DNA of 14,078 nt, from contig JBBRTJ010000095.1 in assembly GCA_038244535.1 (NCBI GenBank), positions 1 through 14,078 of the forward strand, in the 5' to 3' direction. Below are positions 5,924 through 13,446 of this stretch, in pieces. The DNA comes from JBBRTJ01 sp038244535. Its GTDB lineage: Bacteria > Actinomycetota > Acidimicrobiia > Acidimicrobiales > Ilumatobacteraceae. Position 1 is the stretch's first letter. Each line of letters begins with the position of its first letter. The notes under the pieces were generated by a model. That model saw nothing but the letters and a program-made list of their open reading frames with translations. It made no database searches and was not told the origin of the DNA. The position numbers and the translations under genes were made by a program.

Positions 5924-8900
5924 GCCGGCGCCGACTTCTTCAGCGACGGTCCACAGCGGCCGACCATGGCTTCACCCTCATCGAGGTGCTCGTGGCCGTC
6001 GTGCTCAGCTCGATGATCGCGGCTGGTCTGACCGGGGCAGTCATCACGTCGCTGAGCGTGGCGAGCTCGACCACCGACCAGATCAGCGACACGACCGATG
6101 CTGCGCTGGTCTCGTCGTTCCTGGTGCGCGATGCCCAGGCAGCGGGGGCGACTGACCCGACGACAGCGACGCGGGACCCGTCCCTGGGCGTCACCACCGA
6201 TCCCGCCGCGGTGGCCTGGGTCGGCTGCGCGCAGCCGACCCCGTTCCTGGTGAGGTTCAGCTGGAACGACCGCACGTCCGCACCCCTCGCACCGGCGGCG
6301 CTGCTGTCCGCCTCGGCCTCAGCGGCCACCAGGGTGGTCAGCTACTACTACCTCGACACCACCAATGCCCAGCTGACCAGGAGGCTGTGCAAGAGCGCCA
6401 CGACGGTCGACGTGGTGCTCGCCCGCCACTTGACCAGCGCAACGGCGACCTGCGACACCGTGTGCACGGGCAGCCCCAGCTCGGTGTCGCTCGCGCTGCA
6501 GGGGTCCGGGCTGAGGGCGCCGTGGTCGTACACGCTCAAGGCGTCGCTGCGCAACGACGTCCAGGCCGCACCGACGACGGCCAACTCGCCGCCGGTCCCC
6601 CTGCTCACGTTGGGGGCCGGCGCGACGCTGCCGTGCCCCAACCTGACCCTGGCCGGCACCGGGGGCACCAAGGTCATCGGCGACGTCCTGGTCGACGCAT
6701 CGTGTGGAGCGGCACCGATCAGCGGCAACCAGGCGCTGCTCGATCCCAACGGCACGACGAACACGATCGTCGGGATCGCTGACCCGTTCGCCTCCCGGGT
6801 GCCGCCGGCCGCCGCGTGCACGGGAACCAATCCCGGCACCATCGGGGTGAGCGCCACGCGTGACACGGTGACGGCATACCCGCAGACGGTGGTGATCGCC
6901 GCCGATGCCGTGTTCCAGCCCGGTCGGTACGTCTTCTGCAACGGCCTGGCGATCAACGACGGGTCGGTCACCGGCACCGACGTGCTGCTGTACGTCCCCA
7001 CCGGCGCGGTGTCCGTCGGCGCGGCCGCCACCGTCGACCTGGGCGGTCGGGGTCCCGGGTCCGACGCCAGCGTGCTGCTCTGGGTGGCTACCCCGGGCGT
7101 CACGATCCCGATCAGCGGGGGCGGGCACGTCAGCACCCTTCGGGGGGTGGTCTACGCGCCTACGTCGACCGTGGTCCTGTCGAGCGCGATCGCCGTCAAC
7201 GTCGGCGGGATCGTCGCTCGTGACGTCACGGTCAGCGGCACTGGACAGGCCCGGATCGGTCTGCCGCTGGCCCGCTTGAGCGTCACCCCGACGGTGCTCC
7301 CCGCGGGCCAGGTCGGTCTCCCGTCCACGCCGACCACCCTCACCGCATCTGGTGGCATCGCGCCGTATCGCTGGTGCGGGCCAGGCGTTGCGACGAGCTG
7401 CGTCGTGCCGTTCACGACGACAGGCCTCGCCTCCGGGTTCGTGATCGACGCGTCGACCGGTGTCCTCACCGGGACCCCGACGAGTGCCGGAACGCTCGCC
7501 CTGACGGTGACCGTGTTCGACGCCACCGCACAGGCGGGCTCGTTCGACCTGGTCGCCACGATCGCCCCGCCGCTCTCGGTGGTGTGGCCGGCCAGCCTCC
7601 CGGACGGCACGGTGGGCGTGGCGTACACGGCCGCCGCACCGACGGCCAGCGGCGGCACGACCCCGTACGGCTGGGCCGCCACCGGCCTGCCCACCGGTCT
7701 GTCCATCAGCGCCTCGACCGGTACGGTCTCCGGGACGCCGGCCACCGCCGGCTCGTTCACGGTCACGATCAGCGTCACCGACGCGCGAGGCGCATCGCAG
7801 AGCAAAACGTACCCACTCACCGTCACCGCCGGTTCCACGGGGTGCCCGCCAACGATCGTCGGCTGGCTCGGTGAGTACTTCACGAACCCAAACCTCCAGG
7901 GCAATGACGCGAAGCTGTGCCGCGACGACCCCGCGGTCAACTTCGACTGGGGCTCGAGCAGCCCCGGCGGCAAGATACCGAAGAACAACTTCTCGGTGCG
8001 CTGGACCCGGACGCAACCCTTCGCCGCCGGCACCTACACCTTCGCGATGGGGTCGGACGCGGGGAGCCGGCTCTACGTCGACGGCGTCCTCGTCCTCAAC
8101 AGCTGGTACGACCAGACCTACCCGAACCCGCAACCGACCGTCGCCGTGTTCCTGGCCGACGGGAGCCACACGGTCGTGATGGAGTACTACGCGGGGAAGG
8201 GGAGCAACAGAGCGACGCTGACCTGGGCCGCCTCCACGCCGGCCGCCTGCGCGGTCGCACCCACGGGCTGGCTCGGCCAGTACTTCAGCAACGTCTCCCT
8301 CACGAGTCCTCCGGCCGCGTGCCGCGACGACGCCAGCATCACCTTCGACTGGGGTAGCGGGGCGCCCATGACCGGGCTGCCAGTCGACAACTTCTCCGTG
8401 CGCTGGACCAGGACGCAGACCTACAACGCCGGCACCTACACCTTCACCCTTGGCACCGACGACGGCGGGCGGCTCTACGTCGACGGTGCGCTCCTGATCA
8501 ACCGCTGGGTCGACCAGGGTTATCCAACGCCCCAGCCGACCGCCTCGAAGGTGCTGAGCGCGGGCTCGCACAAGGTCGTCGTCGAGTACTACGAGCGTGG
8601 CGGCTCGGCCAAGGCCACGCTCGTGGTCAAGCCCACCGGCGTGACCGCCACGTCGGCGGTGAAGCAGAACATGCGGACCTCTGGCGAGGAGGACATCAAC
8701 GTGACGACGTCCTCGACGGCCTCACCGATCACCGCGCTGACCCTCACGATCGTGGTCGCCCAGAACCCTGGTGGCGCCAGCCTCCCCACCTTCTTCACCT
8801 CGTTCGTCGGGCTCACCCAGAGCACGTCGACTGCCGGTGGGTTCATCACGTTCACCACGACGCTCAGCCCCGGCATGACGATCCCCCCTGGCTCGACCGG

Positions 8901-9015
8901 GACCATCGCCGCACAGTTCGTCCTCAACAACACGCCCCACCCCACCACGGGCGACACGTGGACGCTCACGACGACCACCGCGCTTGGCACGGCCACCCTG
9001 ACCGGGACCTTCTGA
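5920..9015 (+). CDS. Giant PilW-like minor pilin with Ig-like and PA14 domains (putative tip adhesin)
   Basis: A 1031-residue pilin-like protein starting at GTG 5920, overlapping the previous stop (GTGA). Residues 1-17 are a basic leader ending DHG, followed by G|FTLIE (Phe +1, Glu +5) and a hydrophobic helix to about 45, so it should be processed by PilD. Up to about 220 it resembles PilW/GspJ pilins. Residues about 226-451 are a Val/Gly/Thr-rich beta domain with FQPGRYVFC and GVVYAPTSTV segments, similar to beta-helical regions of other pilus-associated proteins. Two putative Ig (He_PIG) domains follow at about 452-547 and 548-640, the second with GLPTGLSIS and VSGTPATAGSF. Two PA14 domains lie at 648 to about 770 and 783 to about 905 (GWLGEYF, NFSVRWTRTQ, RLYVDG in each). 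The last 125 residues are an unrecognised Thr-rich beta domain. PA14 domains in fungal adhesins and glycosidases bind sugars, so a glycan-binding pilus tip is inferred. Most minor pilins are five times shorter. Confidence 0.87.
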   Translation: MSRRRLLQRRSTAADHGFTLIEVLVAVVLSSMIAAGLTGAVITSLSVASSTTDQISDTTDAALVSSFLVRDAQAAGATDPTTATRDPSLGVTTDPAAVAWVGCAQPTPFLVRFSWNDRTSAPLAPAALLSASASAATRVVSYYYLDTTNAQLTRRLCKSATTVDVVLARHLTSATATCDTVCTGSPSSVSLALQGSGLRAPWSYTLKASLRNDVQAAPTTANSPPVPLLTLGAGATLPCPNLTLAGTGGTKVIGDVLVDASCGAAPISGNQALLDPNGTTNTIVGIADPFASRVPPAAACTGTNPGTIGVSATRDTVTAYPQTVVIAADAVFQPGRYVFCNGLAINDGSVTGTDVLLYVPTGAVSVGAAATVDLGGRGPGSDASVLLWVATPGVTIPISGGGHVSTLRGVVYAPTSTVVLSSAIAVNVGGIVARDVTVSGTGQARIGLPLARLSVTPTVLPAGQVGLPSTPTTLTASGGIAPYRWCGPGVATSCVVPFTTTGLASGFVIDASTGVLTGTPTSAGTLALTVTVFDATAQAGSFDLVATIAPPLSVVWPASLPDGTVGVAYTAAAPTASGGTTPYGWAATGLPTGLSISASTGTVSGTPATAGSFTVTISVTDARGASQSKTYPLTVTAGSTGCPPTIVGWLGEYFTNPNLQGNDAKLCRDDPAVNFDWGSSSPGGKIPKNNFSVRWTRTQPFAAGTYTFAMGSDAGSRLYVDGVLVLNSWYDQTYPNPQPTVAVFLADGSHTVVMEYYAGKGSNRATLTWAASTPAACAVAPTGWLGQYFSNVSLTSPPAACRDDASITFDWGSGAPMTGLPVDNFSVRWTRTQTYNAGTYTFTLGTDDGGRLYVDGALLINRWVDQGYPTPQPTASKVLSAGSHKVVVEYYERGGSAKATLVVKPTGVTATSAVKQNMRTSGEEDINVTTSSTASPITALTLTIVVAQNPGGASLPTFFTSFVGLTQSTSTAGGFITFTTTLSPGMTIPPGSTGTIAAQFVLNNTPHPTTGDTWTLTTTTALGTATLTGTF
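7861..8632 (+). repeat. Tandem duplication encoding the two PA14 domains
   Basis: Two units of about 370-400 bp start at 7861 and 8266 (spacing 405 bp, in frame). The proteins share GWLG-YF, CRDD, FDWGS, NFSVRWTRTQ, AGTYTF, RLYVDG and PQPT at matching positions, and the DNA is also clearly similar (AACTTCTC-GTGCGCTGGACC in both). This points to an internal duplication of one domain. Confidence 0.8.
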
Positions 9016-9029
9016 TGAACGACCTCGGC

Positions 9030-9791
9030 CTAGCGATGCAGCCAGAGCGCGATGACCGGGTGCCCGAAGAAGATCGCCAGCAGTGCGCCCATCGCGAGGT
9101 AGGGCCCGAACGCGAGCTTGGTTCTCAGCCCCGCCCCCCGGGCCAGGCGCACGGTGCCCACGACGGCACCGAGCAGGAAGCCGAAGAAGAGCCCGACCGG
9201 CGTGTGCATCGGCCCGATCCATCCGAGGAACAGCCCCAGCAGCGCGGCGAGCCTGACGTCGCCGTCGCCCATCGACCCGCGCCAGCCGAGTGCGAGGAAC
9301 CCGAAGAACGCGAGGGCACCGAGCGACCCGAACAGCGCCCACTGCAGCCGCACCGACTCGCCCCGCTCGAGTGCGCCGACGACGAGGAACGGCACGCCCA
9401 GCGCCGCCGTCAGGTAGATCATCCGCCGGGGCAGCCGCTGGGTGCTGAGGTCGATGAGCGTCAGCACGACCAGGCTCGACGCCAGCACGAGGAACCCACC
9501 CAGCTCCCAGTGGGTCCCGAAGCGGGCCGCGAGACCGGCGAACAGCGCGGCCGTCACCAGCTCGACGGCGGTCGACGTGACCGGGACCCGCGCCCCGCAC
9601 GAGCGACACCGTCCGCGCTGCACCACCCACGACAGCACCGGCACCAGCTCGAACCAGCACAACGTGGCCCGGCAGGAGTCGCAGTGCGAACGCCCCCCGA
9701 CCGACGACTCGCCGGCCGGCTCCCGAACGGCCACGAGGGCGAGATATGACCCGACAAGCAGTCCGAGTACACCACACACCACCTCGAGCAC
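9030..9791 (-). CDS. pilD: PilD, type IV prepilin peptidase / N-methyltransferase (A24 family)
   Basis: Membrane aspartyl protease that removes prepilin leaders and methylates the new N-terminus; the pilins at 4519, 5046 and 5920 are its natural substrates. The protein is 253 aa from GTG 9791. The N-terminal half holds GSYLALVAVREP and a zinc-type cysteine set CDSC (37-40) and CRSC (62-65) spaced C-x2-C-x21-C-x2-C as in bifunctional PilD. The two catalytic aspartates are Asp114 in LIDLSTQRLP and Asp178 in the GDGD motif; FGPYLAMGA follows near the end. Several hydrophobic segments fit the usual multi-pass topology. The gene converges on the giant pilin with only 14 bp between stops, and its start is 17 bp from that proposed for pilT on the other strand. 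No good ribosome site precedes GTG 9791; in-frame GTGs at 9782 and 9779 are alternatives. Confidence 0.94.
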   Translation of the reverse strand: MLEVVCGVLGLLVGSYLALVAVREPAGESSVGGRSHCDSCRATLCWFELVPVLSWVVQRGRCRSCGARVPVTSTAVELVTAALFAGLAARFGTHWELGGFLVLASSLVVLTLIDLSTQRLPRRMIYLTAALGVPFLVVGALERGESVRLQWALFGSLGALAFFGFLALGWRGSMGDGDVRLAALLGLFLGWIGPMHTPVGLFFGFLLGAVVGTVRLARGAGLRTKLAFGPYLAMGALLAIFFGHPVIALWLHR

Positions 9792-9808
9792 TGCCGCGGA
9801 GTGTACGG
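9792..9808. promoter_or_regulatory. 17-bp gap between divergent pilD and pilT starts
   Basis: If pilD starts at GTG 9791 and pilT at GTG 9809, only 17 bp lie between them, and the gap holds the GGAG ribosome site of pilT (9798-9801). The promoters of both genes must then lie inside the neighbouring coding sequence. An ATG start for pilT at 9746 would make the two genes overlap by 46 bp. Confidence 0.4.
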
Positions 9809-10945
9809 GTGCCTCCTCCCCGCCTCCCCGTGGTCGGCCCCGCGGTTGGCACCGCGGTCGCCACCCGGGGGCGCACCGGGGGTGGCGACCGACCCATCAA
9901 CCCTGAGCTGGCGCGCTTGCTGCGTGCGGTCGTCGAGCAGTCCGGGTCGGACCTCCACCTGACCGTCGGGCGCCCACCCATGATCCGCGTCGACGGTCAG
10001 CTCGGCCCGTGTCCCAACGAGCCGGCCCTCCCGCAGGCTTCGATCAATCGCATGCTCGAGTCGGTGCTCGACGAGGAGCGGCGGCAGGGCCTCGGGGCTC
10101 GAGGGCAGGTCGACCTCGCTGTCTCGCTCGCCGGAGCCGGTCGGTTCCGGCTCAACGCCTACTACCAGATGGGCTCGCCTGCGGCCGCCTTCCGCGCCAT
10201 CTCCGACACGATCCCGACGACGCGTGACATCGGGCTGCCACCCGAGGTGGAGCGAGTCGCCCAGCTCCCTTCTGGGCTCGTGCTCTTCGTCGGCCCGACC
10301 GGCTCTGGCAAGTCCACCACCCAGGCCGCGCTGATCGGGACCGTGAACGCATCGACGCCCTGTCACATCCTGACCATCGAGGACCCAGTCGAGTTCGTCC
10401 ACCGGGGCGGGGTGGCTCTGGTGACCCAGCGAGAGGTAGGCACCGATGTCGGCTCGTTCGCGGAGGGTCTGCGGGCCGCGCTGCGCGAGGACCCAGATCT
10501 CATCCTGCTGGGAGAGATGCGCGACGACGAGTCGGTCTCGATCGCCCTGACGCTGGCCGAGACCGGCCACCTCGTGTTCGCGACGCTGCACAGCAACGAC
10601 TCCGCCCACGCCGTCGACCGCATCATCGACAGCTTCCCATCTGATCGCCGAAGCCAGGTCCGGGCTCAGCTGGCCGGGGTGCTGCAGGCGGTCGTCAGCC
10701 AGCGCCTCGTGCCGCGCCTTGGCGGCGGGCGGGTTGCCGCCTTCGAGGTGCTCATGGTCAACGACGCGGTGCGCAACCTGGTCCGCGAGGGCAAGACCCA
10801 CCAGTTGCGCAACCTCGTCACGACGGGTCGCGCCAGCGGGATGCGCACGATGGAGCAGTCGTTCAACGAGCTGGTCGCCGCCGGGCTCATGAGCGTGAGC
10901 GCCGCCTTGGCACTCACGCTCTACCCAAAGGAGATCGCGCTGTGA
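9809..10945 (+). CDS. pilT: PilT, type IV pilus retraction ATPase
   Basis: Hexameric cytoplasmic ATPase that depolymerises the pilus to power retraction and twitching. GTG 9809 (378 aa) is chosen because GGAG lies seven bases upstream; ATG 9746 and GTG 9830 are in the same frame. A Pro/Gly-rich N-terminal extension of about 30 residues precedes the PilT core, which opens with ELARLLRAVVEQ and SDLHLTVGRPP. The Walker A is GPTGSGKS (162-169), the Asp box ILTIEDPVEF (187-196), the Walker B DLILLGEMRD (230-239) and the His box TGHLVFATLH (252-261). The C-terminus has AVRNLVREGK and GMRTMEQSF, which favour PilT over PilB; there is no PilB N-terminal domain. The core is full length. The stop overlaps the GTG of the GGDEF-EAL gene by four bases, so the two are likely co-translated. 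Confidence 0.94.
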   Translation: MPPPRLPVVGPAVGTAVATRGRTGGGDRPINPELARLLRAVVEQSGSDLHLTVGRPPMIRVDGQLGPCPNEPALPQASINRMLESVLDEERRQGLGARGQVDLAVSLAGAGRFRLNAYYQMGSPAAAFRAISDTIPTTRDIGLPPEVERVAQLPSGLVLFVGPTGSGKSTTQAALIGTVNASTPCHILTIEDPVEFVHRGGVALVTQREVGTDVGSFAEGLRAALREDPDLILLGEMRDDESVSIALTLAETGHLVFATLHSNDSAHAVDRIIDSFPSDRRSQVRAQLAGVLQAVVSQRLVPRLGGGRVAAFEVLMVNDAVRNLVREGKTHQLRNLVTTGRASGMRTMEQSFNELVAAGLMSVSAALALTLYPKEIAL

Positions 10946-13446
10946 GCAACCGTCGAACGCCGCCGGGGCGGGCGCCCTCGTCCTCTCCCGGCACGGACTG
11001 GTCCGATCCGGGACCCGGCGGCCCACGTGAGGAAGCGACGATCAGCACGGGCCGGGAGCACCTTCGCCGCTGGATCGCGCTGACGGCCCTGTTGGCCCTG
11101 CTCGGCATTGCGGCGTCGGTGGCGTCGGCCCGAGCCGTGGCCAGCTACAACGCCCGAAGCGAGCGCGAGGCGTTCGCGCTGTCGTCGGCCGACGTCGCCT
11201 CGAGCCTGCGCCTGGCCATCCAGCGCGAGCAGGACCTGGTCGTCACCGGCGCGGCGTTCTTCGTCGGGAAGCCCGATGCGACGAACGCCGAGTTCCAGGC
11301 ATGGTCCCGCTCCGTGCGCGCCCTCGAGCGCTACCCCGAGCTGCTCGGCTGGGGTCAGGTCGTCCTCGTCCCGGCGGCCCGGCTGCCAGGGATGATCGCC
11401 CAGATGGCAGCCGACCCCTCCGGCTCCACCGCAGCGGGACCGATCGTGGTCATCCCACCGGGCGATCGACCCTTCTACTGCTTCCTCACCGTCTCGCAGA
11501 GCCGAACCCAAGACGAGACCACCGCCGCCCCGCCGGGCTACGACTACTGCTCGGGCGCCGGGGGCGCACTAGAGCTGGCGGCGCGCGACTCGGGACGAAG
11601 CGGCTACCAGGTCCTGACGACGGGGAGCACCCAGACGCTGAGCATCCAGGTGCCCTTCTACCGCGGCGGGGTGACACCGGCCACCACCGAGGCGCGGCTC
11701 GAGGCGTTCGTCGCATGGATGGGGGTTGGCTTCGACCCGAACCTGTTGATCGCCGGGGCGCTCCAGGAGCACCGGGAAGCCTCCCTCATCCTGCGCTTCC
11801 GGGACAGCTCCTCCGACGTGCAGTTCGTCAGCGGGCGCCCGGCCAGCGGGGCCCAGACCCTCACGACCGACCTGCAGAACGGCTGGACGGTGCAGACCTT
11901 CGGCGCCCCCATCCAAACCGGGGTGCTGGCCAACTGGGGCACCGTCGCCCTGCTCGTCAGCGGGATCCTCTTGAGCCTCGCGCTGGCCGTGCTCCTGCTG
12001 GTGCTCGTGACGGGCCGGGCGTCGGCCCTGCGGATGGTCAGCAGGCGAACGGGAGAGCTGCGCCATCTGGCGCTCCACGACGAGCTGACCGGCCTTCCCA
12101 ATCGGGCGCTGATCATGGACCGGATGAACCAGTTGCTCCTACGTGGCCGTCGACTCAAGGCTGACGGAGCGGTCCTGTACGTCGACATCGACGACTTCAA
12201 GGACGTGAACGACGCCTTCGGCCACCCGATCGGCGACGAGCTGCTGGTGGCGGTGGCCGCCCGGTTCACTGCGGTGCTGCGCGAGGCCGACACCATCGGC
12301 CGGATGGGCGGCGACGAGTTCGTCGTCCTCATCGACGATGCGCAGGTCGGCGCCGGTCCGGACCTCATCGCCGAGCGGCTCCTGGAGGCCATGCGTGAGC
12401 CCTTCGAGCTCGTCGGGGTGGCGACGCCTCTGAGGCTGACCGTCAGCATCGGGGTGGCCACCGGGGACCGTGGCTCGGCCAGTGACCTGCTGCGCGACGC
12501 GGACGTCGCGCTGTACGAGGCGAAGCTCGCCGGGAAGAACCGCTTCGTGACCTTCGAGCCCGCGATGCAAGCCGACATCAGCCGGCGAGTCGAGCTCGAG
12601 GTGGCCCTGCGCGACGCGATCAACCGCGGCGAGCTGCACCTCATGTACCAGCCCATCTACCGACTCGCCGACCTCGAGCTCATCGGCACCGAGACGTTGC
12701 TCCGCTGGACGCACCCGACGTTCGGGAGCGTGTCGCCGGAGGAGTTCGTGCCGATCCTCGAGCAGAACGGGCAGATCAAGGAGGTCGGCCGCTGGGTGCT
12801 CGGACAGGCGTGCGAGCAGGCGGCCCGCTGGGACGCCGACGGTCACCAGCTCGACCTGTCGGTCAACGTCTCGGGGCGTCAGCTCGAAGACGACACGATC
12901 GTCGACGACATTCGCCGCGCGCTCGACGCCAGCGGGTGCCGTCCCGGGTCCCTCATCATCGAGGTCACCGAGTCCGCACTGGTCCGCAACCCCGTAGCGG
13001 CCGCTCGCCGGCTGACGGCGATCAAGAGCCTGGGGGTGAGGATCGCGATCGACGACTTCGGCACCGGGTACTCGTCGCTCGCGTACCTCCAGCGGTTCCC
13101 GGTCGACTCCCTGAAGATCGACCGCTGCTTCACGAACGGCATCACCACGTCGGCTGAGTCGGCGGCGCTGATCCGCACGCTGGTGAAGCTCGGGCAGGAC
13201 CTCGGCTTCTCCACGGTCGCCGAGGGAGTCGAGACCCCGGCCGAGCTGGACCTCCTCCGCCTGGAGCGGGTCGACCAGGGCCAGGGCTTCTTGCTGTCCC
13301 ACCCCCTCCCTCCGCAGGACCTGCAGGCGCTGCTGGCGGCAAGAGGGGCGAGCGTCCAAGCGACGCCCGACCCGTCCGTCCCAGCGGATCACCTGTCGAC
13401 CGCAGTCATCTCTACTCCCACCAACGAACGGACCAGCACACCATGA
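10942..13446 (+). CDS. CHASE-GGDEF-EAL membrane sensor for c-di-GMP turnover
   Basis: Dual c-di-GMP enzyme of 834 aa. It starts at GTG 10942, overlapping the pilT stop, with AAAGGAG eight bases upstream. Residues 44-66 form one membrane helix and 332-358 a second; between them lies an extracytoplasmic CHASE-type sensor (VVTGAAFFVG, RYPELLGWGQVVLVP). In the cytoplasm the GGDEF domain (about 370-535) has HDELTGLPNR, YVDIDDFKDVND, the signature GGDEF at 456-460 and an inhibitory READ site five residues before it. The EAL domain (about 545-800) has ETL in place of EAL at 584-586, plus SVNVSG, EVTESAL, DDFGTGYSSL, LKIDR, VAEGVET and QGQGF, so both halves look potentially active. CHASE domains sense small external molecules; the ligand here is unknown. 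Coupling to pilT suggests control of retraction. Which activity dominates cannot be told from sequence. The stop overlaps the next gene's ATG. Confidence 0.93.
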   Translation: MSNRRTPPGRAPSSSPGTDWSDPGPGGPREEATISTGREHLRRWIALTALLALLGIAASVASARAVASYNARSEREAFALSSADVASSLRLAIQREQDLVVTGAAFFVGKPDATNAEFQAWSRSVRALERYPELLGWGQVVLVPAARLPGMIAQMAADPSGSTAAGPIVVIPPGDRPFYCFLTVSQSRTQDETTAAPPGYDYCSGAGGALELAARDSGRSGYQVLTTGSTQTLSIQVPFYRGGVTPATTEARLEAFVAWMGVGFDPNLLIAGALQEHREASLILRFRDSSSDVQFVSGRPASGAQTLTTDLQNGWTVQTFGAPIQTGVLANWGTVALLVSGILLSLALAVLLLVLVTGRASALRMVSRRTGELRHLALHDELTGLPNRALIMDRMNQLLLRGRRLKADGAVLYVDIDDFKDVNDAFGHPIGDELLVAVAARFTAVLREADTIGRMGGDEFVVLIDDAQVGAGPDLIAERLLEAMREPFELVGVATPLRLTVSIGVATGDRGSASDLLRDADVALYEAKLAGKNRFVTFEPAMQADISRRVELEVALRDAINRGELHLMYQPIYRLADLELIGTETLLRWTHPTFGSVSPEEFVPILEQNGQIKEVGRWVLGQACEQAARWDADGHQLDLSVNVSGRQLEDDTIVDDIRRALDASGCRPGSLIIEVTESALVRNPVAAARRLTAIKSLGVRIAIDDFGTGYSSLAYLQRFPVDSLKIDRCFTNGITTSAESAALIRTLVKLGQDLGFSTVAEGVETPAELDLLRLERVDQGQGFLLSHPLPPQDLQALLAARGASVQATPDPSVPADHLSTAVISTPTNERTSTP

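Noticed and set aside
6319..8571. 750-residue minus-strand open frame opposite the giant pilin
   Set aside because: High-GC antisense artefact: the product is Arg/Gly-rich with no recognisable domain, and the plus strand encodes well-supported pilin, Ig and PA14 domains.
9016..9029. Bidirectional terminator between the giant pilin and pilD
   Set aside because: The gap is only 14 bp and has no stem-loop or U-tract.
8722..11026. Long minus-strand frames over pilD and pilT (8722-9981 and 9554-11026)
   Set aside because: They overlap the clear PilD and PilT coding frames and encode no family motifs; third-position GC bias explains their length.
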